Of a DNA stretch of 64,000 nucleotides, positions 37,711 through 49,088 are shown piece after piece. Source of the DNA: Arctopsyche grandis (Eukaryota; Arthropoda; Insecta; Trichoptera; Hydropsychidae); assembly GCF_051622035.1 (NCBI RefSeq), contig NC_135355.1:20662986-20726985 (forward strand), read 5' to 3'. The translations under genes were made by a program, and so were the position numbers. Position 1 is the stretch's first letter, and every line of letters starts with the position of its first letter. The notes beneath the pieces are model-generated. The model searched no databases, had not been told where the DNA came from, and was given only the letters and a program-made list of their open reading frames with translations.

Positions 37711-38518
37711 TAAACTTTGAGCATATTATAATTGTGACTCCGTAAATAACTTTTGTTCCGCAAAATTTCTTACCAAAACAGATTTACAATTGCGTGTCTT
37801 CACATTCCTTACCATGCAAATACTACATATGTACATATATATAATAACTAGAGGTAGGATAGTCACAGTGCTATCCATTGTTCCATTGTTGTAAATCCTT
37901 TTTAAAAAAGGTTCGGCAAACCTTTTTTACACGCGGCACCTTCTGGGTCCGGTGACTGATAAAAACTACACTTACAAAAACAAATTTCATGAAATACAAC
38001 ATGGTGGTACAATTTACCGTTATGAAATACCAAGTGGTACGCGAGTCAAAAAAGGTTGGGAAACGCTGATCTACATGATAATTTCATAAATTGGAATACA
38101 TTTATTTAATACTCTTTGTGCCTTGAAATATTACGCAAGCAGGGTTTCTCAACTAAGGAACCAAAAACAAAGTAAAAAATTATAGGAATAAAAAAATAAT
38201 AATAATAATAATTAAAATAAGTAAAAGATATTAAATAAAAATAAATAAATATTAGAAAATGAAAGAAAAATCATGCAAATTTGAATAATATTAGTAAATA
38301 TATAATTAAATTAAATACAAGTATACAATGAAAAATAATTCAAATTTAGATAATAATTAAATGAAATAATGACAAAAAATGAAAATGAATACGAAAAAAA
38401 TCACAGGCAGACCATCATAAAATGATTGAATCTGCTCAACACAACAACTGTCGTCCGTTTAAAAAATGACACCAACTCTCCCGCCAAAAGTGAGCGCCAA
38501 AAGTGAGGGAAGGCCTTA
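37711..38518. other. AT-rich intergenic stretch
   Basis: No gene is seen. The segment 37852-37893 (TAGAGGTAGGATAGTCACAGTGCTATCCATTGTTC) recurs at 40232-40265, so a small dispersed repeat is present. Confidence 0.5.
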
Positions 38519-39335
38519 ATGGAAATTAAAGCCTTCGCCCTCGGCGCCCCCCAGAGCCTTTGCCCTGCAGGGCTTCGCCCTCGGCACCCCCAGAGCCTTT
38601 GCCTTTTCAGGTTTCGCCCTCGGTGCCCCCTAGGCCTTTGCCCTGTAGGGCTTCGCCCTTGGCGACCCCAGAGCTTTTGCCTTTTTTGGCTTCGCCCTCG
38701 GCGCCCCTTGAGCCTTTGCCCTGTAGGGCTACGCCCTCGGCATCCCCCAGAGCCTTTGCCCTGTAGGGCTTGACTCTCGGCGCCCCCAGAGCCTTTGCCC
38801 TCGGCGCCCCCAGAGCCTTTGCCTTTTTAGGCTTCGCCCTCGGCGCCCCCTAAGTCTTTGCCCTGTAGAGCATCGCCCTCGGCACCCCCCTGAGCCTTTG
38901 CCCTCGGCACCCCCAGAGCCTTGGCCTTTTTAGGCTTCGCCCTCGGCGCCCCCTGAGCCTTTGTCTTTTTAGGCTTTGCCCTCGGCGCCCCCTGAGCCTT
39001 CGCTCTCGGCGCCCCCTGAGCCTTTGCCCTGTAGAGCATCGCCCTCGGCACCCCCCTGAGCCTTTGCCCTCGGCGCCCCCAGAGCCTTGGCCTTTTTAGG
39101 CTTCGCCCTCGGCGCCCCCTGAGCCTTTGTCTTTTTAGGCTTTGTCCTCGGCGCCCCCTGAGCCTTCGCTCTCGGCACCCCCTGAGCCTTTGCCCTGTAG
39201 GGCTTAGCCCTCGGCGCCCCCAGAGCCTTTGCCTTTTTAGGCTTCGCCCTCGGTGCCCCCTGAGCCTTTGCCCTGTAGGGCTTTGCCCTCGACGCCCCCT
39301 GAGCCTTTGCCCTGTAGGGCTTAGCCCTCGCCCAC
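38519..39335 (-). repeat. 39-bp GC-rich minisatellite, about 21 units
   Basis: A tandem array of about 39 bp per unit (GGCTTCGCCCTCGGCGCCCC then CTGAGCCTTTGCCCTGTAG), with two alternating unit endings (CCCTGTAG or CTTTTTAG). It is strongly GC-rich in an AT-rich genome. Because 39 is a multiple of 3, long frames stay open, most clearly on the minus strand (38969-39340), giving repeats of AKAQGAPRAKPKK and AKPYRAKAQGAP type, rich in A, K, P and G. There is no promoter, start context or splice signal that supports a gene. I treat it as a satellite, while noting that a basic repetitive protein cannot be excluded. Confidence 0.85.
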
Positions 39336-39343
39336 GACAATTA

Positions 39344-39472
39344 GGGTCTACGTGACGAGCCAGAATGTTAAATTACAGAGAACACAAATATCGGAAGGCA
39401 AAGATCCAAAATCGACAGATCTAAAGTCGAAAGGTCAAAAAAAGGGTGCATGGTAAACGGTACATACTTGGT
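39344..39472 (+). mobile_element. Half of a MULE-like palindrome
   Basis: GGGTCTACGTGACGAGCC...AAATATCGGAAGGCAAAGATC and AAGGGTGCATGGTAAACGGTACATAC match the left arm of the 6193 element. The right arm is missing. It separates two GC-rich repeat blocks. Confidence 0.7.
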
Positions 39473-39639
39473 TTTCTGCGCGCGCTATTTTTCTATTTAA
39501 CGGGTTGTTTCGAAAAGGAATTGAAACTCGAATAAAAATAAAGTTAAAGATATTGAATCGACTGGTTTCGGAAAGAAATTGATGCACGAATTACGAATGA
39601 CAAATTACGAAGTGATTACGAATTACGAATTACGTTTTG

Positions 39640-39995
39640 TGCATCGCCGACGCCCCGACGCCTTTGCCCCCAGCGCCTCCAGCGCCCCCAGCGCCCCCGA
39701 TGCCTTCGGCACCCCGGGAGCTTCGCCACCAGCGCCGCCGACGCCTCCGGCGCCCCCAGCGTCCCCGATGCCTTCGGCACCCCGGGGGCTTCGCCCCCGG
39801 AGCCCCCAGCGTCCCCGACGCCTCCGGAATCCCGGGGCCTTCGCCCCCAGTGCAAAAATGAAAAAAATGAAAAAACTGAAAAAATGAAAAAAATGAAAAA
39901 AACTGAAAAAACCTGAAAAAAAATGAAAAAAACTGAAAAAAACTGAAAAATATGAAAAAAATGAAATATATGAAAAATATGAAAAAAAAAAAATT
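39640..39995. repeat. GC-rich repeat block followed by an A-rich (ATGAAAAAA)n tract
   Basis: 39640-39850 holds imperfect CGCCCCCAGCGTCCCCGACGCCTCCGG-type repeats, distinct from the 39-bp array. 39856-39995 is a low-complexity run of ATGAAAAAA/CTGAAAAAA units. Long frames on both strands here are artefacts of the repetition. Confidence 0.75.
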
Positions 39996-39999
39996 GTTC

Positions 40000-40407
40000 C
40001 CCATACTGGTTGATGGTTGATCGTCCGTCACATATATACAAATATTCAATTATATATATTTAGCGACAGTCCGTTTTTATATATATTAATTTTCGCTATT
40101 TTCAAATTTCATTATTTATTATGCAAAATATATCCATTGATTATAATTCTCCAAATCCTTAATTAAAACTTAAGCAATTTTGATGAAGATAAAATGATTG
40201 ATGAGCAATTACATAAGTATGTTATGACTAGAGGTAGGATAGTCACAGTGCTATCCATTGTTCGGCAAACCTTTAACAATGCATTTACAACCTTTGAACA
40301 ATACACGGCCCCCTCAGGCTCAGGTGACTAGTTATTACTCATATACGTAAGTATGTACATAAATAAAAAATAATAAATAAAAAATTTAAACAAATAAAAA
40401 TACTTAC
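40000..40407. other. AT-rich stretch, nothing identified
   Basis: Apart from the small repeat at 40232-40265 shared with 37852, I see nothing. Confidence 0.4.
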
Positions 40408-40449
40408 GGATAAGTACATGTAGTCCTCTTGAAACCTCGTAAACCTTTT
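40408..40449 (-). other. Candidate 42-nt micro-exon
   Basis: On the minus strand TTTTTTTTTGTATTAG precedes 42 nt that end in a perfect GTAAGT donor. All three frames are open; examples are KRFTRFQEDYMYLS and KVYEVSRGLHVLI. It may belong to a minus-strand gene with large introns. There is no homology to confirm it. Confidence 0.3.
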
Positions 40450-41126
40450 CTAATACAAAAAAAAAGAATATTTAAATATATATGTATATCCAAAGTTATT
40501 ACATATTTTTTTTATATTTTCAAAGATAAAACACAACTTCTAAATTGACATGACATCTTAACGCCATAAGTTGAAGCTCCATATTCATTTCTTTGCACAA
40601 TATTTAGAATGCACAAACATTCATTACAAAACACTTTCAAAACAATTACAAAATACAGGAAAAAATTATATCGAAAACAAATGAATTTATAGTCAGAATT
40701 TATAGTAAAAAAAAAAATCCAAACCATTTAACAAGAATACTAATACGTAAATAAGCGAAAAACGAAACCGTGTCCGATAACTTTCGAGAAAAAACGGAAA
40801 CTGACACCTCAAAAATTCTACTGATGACAATAATATCGTATCAAATAGCAATATTTCGCAAATCTTAAACGAATGGTGCAATATGTACCTGCAGTTGTGA
40901 ACGCTCGCGTTTCGAATAAAATCAATCGTCGAATTATCACTGTACTGCAATCAGAATTGCATTTAATTCTCCCAAAATAAAGTCGAATGCTCGATTCGAC
41001 CAATCTGTATTATTTTGTCGAGTTATTTCCCGTTTTTTATTCCGATTTCAAACGTTGAAATTCGCGTAAATTTCTGATCACGGGCGACCCTCGTGCGTAA
41101 GTTGTGAATTTAATTTAAATAAAATA

Positions 41127-41233
41127 AATGAGTGATCAACAATTCAAACAAGTGAAGTGGAGGGTGTTTGTGTTGAATTTTAAATGTCGTTGTAAATTTA
41201 AACATCATGCTCGTGAATTTACTGGTGATCTTC
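41127..41233 (+). other. Candidate first exon with a strong donor
   Basis: A plus-strand ATG at 41127 opens a frame (MSDQQFKQVKWRVFVLNF...) that runs into a perfect CG|GTGAGT donor at 41233-41234. A second ATG at 41207 gives MLVNLLVIFG, a signal-peptide-like start, into the same donor. Downstream exons are not seen in the next 8 kb. Confidence 0.3.
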
Positions 41234-41469
41234 GGTGAGTACTATATATGTGTTTAATTTAATATTTCGACACATTATTACATAAATATACATACATATA
41301 TTATGTGTATATGTATGCATTATACATATGTACATACATAACAATTAAATCCCTTTTTTATTTCAATCGAAAACATTTTCAAACTTTGATTTAATTATTC
41401 ATTTTAAAATTTTTATATGTAGGTAGTAAAATAGTGTATCGAATTAATCAGTACACATTACATAATTTT

Positions 41470-41940
41470 ATTTTATTTTATTTTATTTATTGAAAAATCA
41501 ACAGACAACAGGATGTAGATATGTATAAAAAACAAATAGTAAATATATGTAACATCCGAGTCAAATGACAGATTTTTACAAAGATTATTAAAAAAATGAA
41601 AAAGAAAAGAATAAAGGCTATAACATGACAAAATAGAACATTGCATAATTAAACTATAGTATTAAAATATTGGAAAAATGTTATAAAATAGAATATAAGA
41701 AGAAATTGAAATGCAATTTAAGTATCAATAGATTTACCTATAGAATAGTCTAATATTTTTTCGCAATTCAATTCTTCTTGTCTTCAATTCTTAATTTGAT
41801 CACTTGAGAAGCTTGAAAATAATCTCGGGGATTCTCAAATTTCATATTTATAAAAAAAAATGTTTTCGCAAATGCGAAAGAAGACTTATTTCGTAGCAAA
41901 AAAAGCTTGTCTTAATCGAAATAAAATTGAATTCACCTAA
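41470..41940 (-). mobile_element. Possible LINE 3' UTR, minus strand
   Basis: Read on the minus strand, a long AT-rich stretch ends in CATCCTGTTGTCTGTTGATT followed by TTCAATAAATAAAATAAAATAAA, a typical LINE-like tail. No coding part is recognised. Confidence 0.35.
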
Positions 41941-41989
41941 AATTGTGTATTATTTTGATTTTTAAATGCTTTTTATTATTGCTTTTTAT

Positions 41990-42640
41990 TATTAATTATG
42001 TGCGTAGTAGACATCATCATTTGATGGTTGTACCTGCTGCTCGCACAGTTCTTTTTCGAATGGCTCCTATTCCAAGAGCTATTCGACTTCTCAATGAAAT
42101 CGTTGCTGCTGTCCCTGAATGTGATATTTTCCACCTTGGGGAGCGTAGATTATCGGATATTATTTTAACATATTTATCTGGTAACCTGCGCTCATCATTA
42201 CTTTCTTAATTTGAATGTGATGAATGAGTGGAATCTTAATGTACTCTCTTCCATTTGGGCCTCGCTGTGATTTTATTTTTATTTATATTTTGTTTTATTT
42301 TATTTTACTTTTTCTTTCTCCTTTGTATATTTTTATATACTATTTTAATTTTGTTCAGTGTAAACAAAGAATGGGATTTATGGATTTTATTTTTAATTTT
42401 TACACTTTTGTTATTTTTTTTCTCTCTGAATGATGTATTATTTTCCTTTTGTTACTTTTTTTTTTATTATTTTATTTTACCATGTTTTCTGCTTTTGCTT
42501 TTTTCCTTTATTTACAGTTTACTTGTTTTTATATCATGTTTTATATCTTTTTCAAATGTAGGCCATTGTGGCGCATTAGGTTCTTCCTGTAATGCCACAA
42601 TGGTCCAAAACTATTAAATAATTAAATAAATAAATAAATT
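41990..42640 (+). mobile_element. LINE 3' end with ORF2 C-terminus, copy 2
   Basis: The plus strand up to 42209 encodes a typical LINE ORF2 C-terminus: VVPAARTVLFRMAPIPRAIRLLN and later HLGERRLSDIILTYLSG, then a stop. A T-rich 3' UTR, the hairpin GGCCATTGTGGC/GCCACAATGGTCC (42561-42606) and an (ATAA)n tail follow. The 3' part duplicates 37335-37710. The clade is uncertain (CR1/L2/Daphne-like by tail style). Confidence 0.75.
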
Positions 42641-42829
42641 ACGAAATTATGTTCACAATATATCTTATATATATTTTAATAGCTACTAATCTACTGATCA
42701 TTTTCTTTTTTACAATTTTAATTTAATTTGGTTAGTAATCATAGTATTATATTATTCTAATGTTAAGAAGTGAAAAAAATGGTCGATAAAAAATTATTGA
42801 CTCTTACTTTGAGTCTTATTATTTATTTA

Positions 42830-43213
42830 TGTTACGTACGCCGCGGATTGTGCGAATTGCACTTAGACCAACGGATATCTGTTATCGGATTAACTAAATG
42901 CATGCACTTACTTCCAAAGATTATATATGGACTCTAAGTGCATTTAGGCTAAACAATGACCGTTATTAGTTATTTCTCAGAATCGGTACGGGAAGACCCA
43001 ATGTCTTGGAAATACATATCCGAATACGTGACTATACAACAGGTAAACAGATTAGGCGTCCTGAGAGATCTACCCTTTATAAGGCGGTACGTAGGCGATA
43101 TAATTCATTCTGGACTTAACCGTGACACTGCGTGTATCTCCTTAATCATCAATTAATGCTGTGAAACGACTGTTGGCCTTTTACTTGGATCCTCCACCCA
43201 CCCCTACGCAACA
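42830..43213 (+). mobile_element. Solo LTR, family A (384 bp)
   Basis: It starts TGTTACGTACG and ends CCCCTACGCAACA, flanked by TTTA on both sides (42826-42829 and 43214-43217). It shares its 3' half with the LTRs at 16888 and 47642. A Ty3/Gypsy-type fossil with no internal region. Confidence 0.85.
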
Positions 43214-43480
43214 TTTATATAAAACAGAAATCAAATACATATAACGAAAATGTCACTAAAGTAATATATTTTTCAACGTGCCACGTAAAAATCTTTTCGA
43301 CTTCATATCTAATCTAGATATTTTCAGTAAGGTAATTTTCATAAATATTGTATCAATTACACCGAGCACCTCAATATAACTAAAAATCTAGTATTGCTGT
43401 GTTAAAAATGAGTATTGAAATCAATAGTCAGATTGATTGTGAGTTTTCACTATCACTTATTTTTAGTATAATATGACACG

Positions 43481-43967
<487 letters not shown>

Positions 43968-43969
43968 TG

Positions 43970-46050
43970 TGATCCCATATCATACCAAATGATCGCAATC
44001 AGATCAGAGAACAGAGAGCGGAGTAATAATTAGGAATAGAGAAGAGATCATAGACAGAGTTTATACGTTCTATGCAAAACTTTACGAGAACAACAACGGT
44101 CAATTTCCCGCTCCGGAATCGACACACGGCCAAAGGGTTCCTGCAGTATTGCCTAGCGAAGTAGAGGCCGCGCTAAAAACTGCAAAGAACGGTAAAACCC
44201 CAGGGGAAGATAATATTCCCATTGACTTACTTGATGTGGCGCCCCCCCCCCTAATTAATATCTTAGCTAGGCTTTTCAGCAAATGCATCCAGAACCAAGC
44301 TATACCAGAAGGATGGAATAACGCAACTATCATTTTAATACACAAAAAAGGCGACAAAAGCGATATCAAGAACTACCGACCCATTAGTTTACTTTCAGCG
44401 GTCTACAAGCTCTTCACGAAGGTTATTACAGAAAGACTGAAGAATATCCTCGACGAGAACCAACCTATAGAGCAGGCAGGGTTTAGGGCAAATTTCAGCA
44501 CAATGGACCACCTCCAAGTAGTTGGCGAACTAATCGAGCGCGCCAACGAATATCAACGGCCATTGTGCCTAGGTTTCGTCGATTATGAGAAAGCCTTCGA
44601 TACAGTTAGTCATAATGCAGTACTTAACGCTCTAAAAACACAGGGAGTGCCGGAACCCTATGTGGGACTGTTAGCTGCTGTTCAGACTATGTCTGATGAT
44701 CGGCTTTCGTGGCTTTACGACCCACGATTTGGCCGATATATTTTTGTGCTGGCCACCCTGAGACAGCGGTTGGCACACAAACTGACAGTTGTCAATAGCG
44801 GTTTGGCGCGTTAACACCCCGGTGTTTACGGGGCCCACCTCGCCACCGAAATCACCAGCTAGAGGCTGGTGAGGGTTGTGACGATACTTGGAGACCAGCT
44901 CCAGTATCCGTCCGGTGTGCACCAGAGGAAGCTTGGTCTGTCTTCGTCCAGAAGGCAGACAACTGAGCTACGCGTGGCTAACCTCAAAAGGCACGCGTGG
45001 TTACTTTGTTTACCCCCCCCCTGTCCCCCCTGCTTGATCTCTGTATATATATATATAAAATACAGTCACCATACAAACAGAATTACAACCTGTTTTCATT
45101 ATTATACAATTTCCCGCCTTTGTCCTGTATCACACTCACTTACGCACACTGTACGAAGGAGAAAGGGACATAGCAGAGCAGCCGACATCAGCAGAGACCA
45201 GACCACCGACGACGAAGGAAGGCACCTTGAGGAAACCAGCCCCGCCCAAGCTTACCACTAGCTATCTCACAAAACCGACTTCGGGGGTGCTCTCGAGTTG
45301 AACATCCCTGGAGTCTGTACAGCTGCAATATATAAGAATGCCACAGCTTCGGTTAAAAATTTTTCAGGTACAGATAGATTTAGCATAGGAAAAGGAGTAA
45401 GACAAGGAGATACAATCTCGCCTAAGTTATTCAATGCGGTGCTTGAGGGAGTTTTCAGGAAATTGGATTGGGATACAGCCGGAGTAAGCATCAATGGTCG
45501 CTTTTTGAGTCACCTTCGGTTCGCAGACGATATAGTTCTAGTTGCTCGTGATTCAGCTGACCTACTCATCAGACTAACACAGCTGGAAGAAAAGGATCTT
45601 TGATCAATGCGTTTTGCCAGTGATGACGTATGGATGTGAAACTTGGACACTGAACGCCAAGATGCAAAATAAAATCCAATGCACTCAAAGAAGTATGGAA
45701 CGCTGTATGCTTGGCATAACGAGGAAAGACAGGAAGCGGAACACGTGGGTGAGAAATATGACAAGGGTAGTGGACATAGTGGATAGAGTGAAGAGATTGA
45801 AATGGCAATGGGCGGGTCACGTAGCTAGGAGGATGGACGAAAGGTGGACAAAAGAAGTGCTAGAATGGTACCCGAGAGAAGGCAAAAGAGTAAAAGGAAG
45901 ACCGCAAGGAAGATGGGTGAACGAAATTAGGAAAATGTGCGGAATGAGATGGATGAGTGTTGCGCAAAACAGAGACGAGTGGAAGCGTGTTGGAGAGGCC
46001 TTCATCCAGCAGTGGATGGCGAATGGCTGTAAATGATGATGATGATGATA
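43970..46050 (+). mobile_element. RTE-type LINE, 5' truncated, with an LTR inserted
   Basis: Codons for REEIIDRVYTFYAKLY, then TPGEDNIPIDLL, KNYRPISLLSAVYKLFTKV, FVDYEKAFDTVSHNAVL, GVRQGDTISPKLF and HLRFADDIVL (catalytic FADD) give the reverse transcriptase order finger to palm. The C-terminus (MTYGCETWTLNAKM, KRLKWQWAGHVARR, GRPQGRWVNEIRKMCGMRW) follows in a shifted frame after an internal loss of roughly 80-90 codons. It ends with a stop and a (GAT)n tail at 46037-46050, as RTE elements do. The endonuclease domain is missing. A solo LTR interrupts it at 44679-45321. Other copies are at 19145 and 57008. Confidence 0.9.
44679..45321 (+). mobile_element. Solo LTR, family B (643 bp), in the LINE
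   Basis: Bounded by TGTTCAGACTATG and GAGTCTGTACA, with the 5-bp TSD GCTGC on both sides (44674-44678 and 45322-45326). Removing the insert conceptually restores the LINE flank order, so the junctions are certain. It contains a TATA-rich run near 45040. A diverged relative lies at 60615-61260. LTR retrotransposon fossil; BEL or Gypsy not decided. Confidence 0.9.
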
Positions 46051-46096
46051 TATATATTGAGTGAATGCGACAGTTGCGCTTCGACCAGATAATACG

Positions 46097-46230
46097 TGTA
46101 AGTATTTGTGTATATATGGATGGTGTACATATATGTATGTTTATATAAATGTCTTTGGCCAGGAAGGCGCATTGGGTTTACCTGTTAGGCCTTCTTGGTG
46201 TAAATTAAATAAAAAATTAAATAAAATACG
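46097..46230 (+). mobile_element. LINE/SINE 3' tail insertion
   Basis: About 130 bp ending in the hairpin GGCCAGGAAGGC / GCCTTCTTGGT (46157-46199) and (TTAAATAAAA)n, bounded by probable AATACG repeats. The tail matches the 3' end of the minus-strand SINE at 48050-48515. It is inserted in the right half of the Kolobok-like MITE. Confidence 0.65.
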
Positions 46231-46607
46231 AATTTTAAATCGACAAAATCGAGGTTTCGTATTCTCCTTTTTTCTCCTCCAAAACTGGACCAATTTTAAA
46301 AAAAAGTTCATCATCGGTATGAGAAAGATATTTTCTGTGCAACTATACGCGTATTTTTTTTTTAAATCGACCTTTAAATAAGCACGCTGGACTCTTTTCA
46401 TTGGTGTAAAAAAGAGGCGATTTTATAGATGTTTGGCGGCTCCTAGTTCCTATAAAAAATAACTAATCAAAAAAATATAACGATTGATGCATCCCAATGG
46501 TGGATATCCATAGCATATTTAAAAATAATTTCTCTAGTGCCATAATTGAGGAAGGGAGAAGTGTAATACGTTTGTATGGACAAGGCGCTGGTGTCCAGCC
46601 ATCTTAA

Positions 46608-47461
46608 CCCTTTGACTGCTACAACAACGATAAATCGTTGTTTTGAAATCGGCGAAGATTGCTACGACGATCGTTGTTGTCGTCATTATCGTTGTTGTTG
46701 TCATCGTTGTTGTCGTTGTTGTCGTCATTTGCGGTTAAACAATAAATTCAAATAAATTTTTTTAATTAAAAAATAATTAAAAATTTATAATTATATAATA
46801 ATAATTTTTTTAGATAAAATAAAAAAAATTTATTATTTAAATTAAAATGAAAATTTATTTTATAAAAATTTATCACTTTCACTGTCCGATATCATTTTGC
46901 AGAGTTAAAATAAATGGCAAAAAACAATAGAAATCCGCTTTCAATTATATAGGTCACGAGACGTCACGAATTCGTGCAATCAATCAAATGCAACTGAAAT
47001 GCATACAAAATGTTTATGATACATGTTGAAAAATTATTTGATTATTAGAAACTTCGCACCCTTGTGTGTCTCGCTCACACGTACACAATTAAAACCAAGA
47101 AAGAAAGAGAGAAAGACCGCTACCTGTTTCAAATGTATCGCATGTTTTAACAACGACAAATACATCGATGTCTAAAAATAGATTATTGAAAAAAATAATG
47201 CGTCGGAAACAATCGTCAAAACTTATTTAGTGTATATATGTAGGTATCTCTTTCGCACGCACGCATGTAAAAACAAGACAGAAAGAGAGAGCGCGAGTCC
47301 ACAACTGCATCTTAAAAATGTATATAAAGTATTAAAAATATTACGCGCGTTCGGCGAAGTAAGTATGTAAAAAAATATATTATATTTATTTTTTTATAAA
47401 GTAATTACAAATGTTAGCATTTTTCGCTTGGACATTGAAAAACCTCGTAGCAGCCAAAGGG
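46608..47461 (-). mobile_element. piggyBac-type MITE
   Basis: TTAA (46604-46607) CCCTTTGACTGCTAC at the left and GTAGCAGCCAAAGGG TTAA (47462-47465) at the right give the TTAA target and the CCC-starting TIR of piggyBac. The 854-bp interior has a (GTTGTC)n-type microsatellite at about 46655-46730. A short minus-strand ORF near 46893 starts MISDSESDKFL, like an acidic piggyBac transposase N-terminus, and then stops. The left TTAA is shared with the neighbouring Kolobok-like MITE. Confidence 0.85.
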
Positions 47462-47641
47462 TTAAAGAACACTGATTATAACTTAAATTCAGGCGACCAA
47501 ATTTGTAAAATTTAATACGAATAACGAACAACCAAAACTTCGACTCTTGGATTCTATGTTCATAGATTACCAAGTAACTATTTTTACAAATGTTATTTTA
47601 TTTATTATTTTTATTTTACATACATATTTTCACATACATAT

Positions 47642-48045
47642 TGTTGCGTAGGGGTGGGTGGAGGATTCAAGTAAAAGGCCAACAGTCGTTTCACAGCATT
47701 TATTGATGATTAAGGAGATATACGCACTGTCACTGCTCAGTCCAGAATGACATGATATCGCCTAAGTATCGCCTTATAAGGGATAGATCTCTCAGGACAT
47801 CTTCGACGTCTAATTTGTTTACCTATTGTTATGGTCACGTACGGATATGTCTTCCCACGACACGGTACAGGTCAATTCTGCGAAAGGACCAATACCAGCC
47901 AACTCGGTCGCCATTGTTTAGCCTACATGCACTTACCTTATCGTTAATCCTTAAAACCACTTACACCGGTCACACGGTCTCTCAGGACGCTACCCGGCCT
48001 AATCCGATCGCAATTACTCGGCGGCTCTTTTTAGTATACGTAACA
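47642..48045 (-). mobile_element. Solo LTR, family A, reverse orientation (404 bp)
   Basis: The plus strand reads TGTTGCGTAGGGGTGGGTGG...ATACGTAACA, flanked by ATAT on both sides (47638-47641 and 48046-48049). It is the reverse of the 42830 copy. Its right edge abuts the tail of a SINE. Confidence 0.85.
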
Positions 48046-48049
48046 ATAT

Positions 48050-48515
48050 ATACAAATATACCAGGAAGGCTTAACAGTTAAACCCCAAATGCGCCTTCCT
48101 GGTCCACATAATTATTACATAGATACATGTAAATCTAAATATCTGACATCTATGGTCAGTATACATATGTATATTACAAACATCGTATTAATACGATAAA
48201 TTACGATGAATAACTTTCATGTAACAATACGAATTTTATATTCGATAAACAACCACAGAGACATCTATGGTGAGCAATATGGCGAAACTTAAGATTTAAC
48301 AATAACTAAAGGTTCGCAACAGAAAATTGGGAAGGAAACGCCAATTTTACAGGAATCGTTTCAATGAAAATCAGAAAAATTGGCAAATTCTGATAAGAAA
48401 CGATCGACCTAGACAAATCAAGGTCTGGCCAACAGCGAGACTTAGCGGGGATTCGAACTCGTAACATCAAGTACGAAATAATTCAATATTCACCTCTAGA
48501 CCACGCTGCTGGTTA
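48050..48515 (-). mobile_element. tRNA-headed SINE, minus strand
   Basis: Read on the minus strand from about 48512: a tRNA-like head with A box TGGTCTAGAGG and B box AGTTCGAATCC (plus 48449-48459), then the body TCGATCGTTTCTTATCAG and GAAACGATTCCTGTAAAATTGG, shared with the 25352 SINE. The 3' end is the hairpin GACCAGGAAGGC / GCCTTCCTGG (48061-48102), the same kind of tail as at 46157. The head differs from that of the 25352 copy. Confidence 0.8.
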
Positions 48516-48887
48516 TATATTCGATATTTCAGAAATAATGTACATTTTATTTTAAACTTGAATTAAAACATATGTATGAATATTCAATTTTTGTTTTATT
48601 TTTAAAATATTAATATAATACACAAATTTGCTTTTATTAAAATATTTTATCTTTTATAATATAGCTTTTATTTTTCTTTTAATATGTATATATGTATTAT
48701 GTACATACATTCATATGTATGTACATAAATTATTTGCCAAGGTTTCGACGTAAGTGTCTGGAAATAAACTTTATAGGGAAAATTTTATTATTTACTACAA
48801 AATTAAAGAGGGACCCATAATTTATTTCTCCTAAAGACTTTTGATTTTTTCCAAAATAGCCAAATTTTTTTATTATTTTGACGGTGG
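48516..48887. other. AT-rich stretch, nothing identified
   Basis: No gene or classified element is seen. Confidence 0.4.
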
Positions 48888-48889
48888 TA

Positions 48890-49088
48890 AACGGACTATT
48901 TCGCAAATTGGGATCGCGCACACGACAATCGTAACCACGAAAACCGCAAATACGGAATATCTGGCACTCGGGTTTTCGTTAGTATAATAGTTCACGTGGA
49001 TGGATGGAATATTCTGGAACTAGATGTTCCGTAATCGCGATTTTAGTTATGTTTGCGAGATCGCTTTGTGCGGAATAATCACCGAACC
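48890..49088. mobile_element. GATTATTCCG-ended MITE, copy
   Basis: AAACGGACTATTTCGCAAATTGGGATCGCGC at the left and GCGGAATAATCACCGAACC at the right match the 24990 and 32203 copies. Non-coding. Confidence 0.65.

Noticed and set aside
38519-39340. A gene for a basic repeat protein
   Set aside because: Frames on both strands are open only because the 39-bp period is a multiple of three; no promoter, splice or start evidence.
39579-40049. Overlapping long frames on both strands
   Set aside because: They follow low-complexity GC-rich and (ATGAAAAAA)n repeats.
44149-45603. Host gene with reverse transcriptase domain
   Set aside because: Truncated, interrupted by an LTR, with an RTE tail and other copies nearby; it is a LINE.
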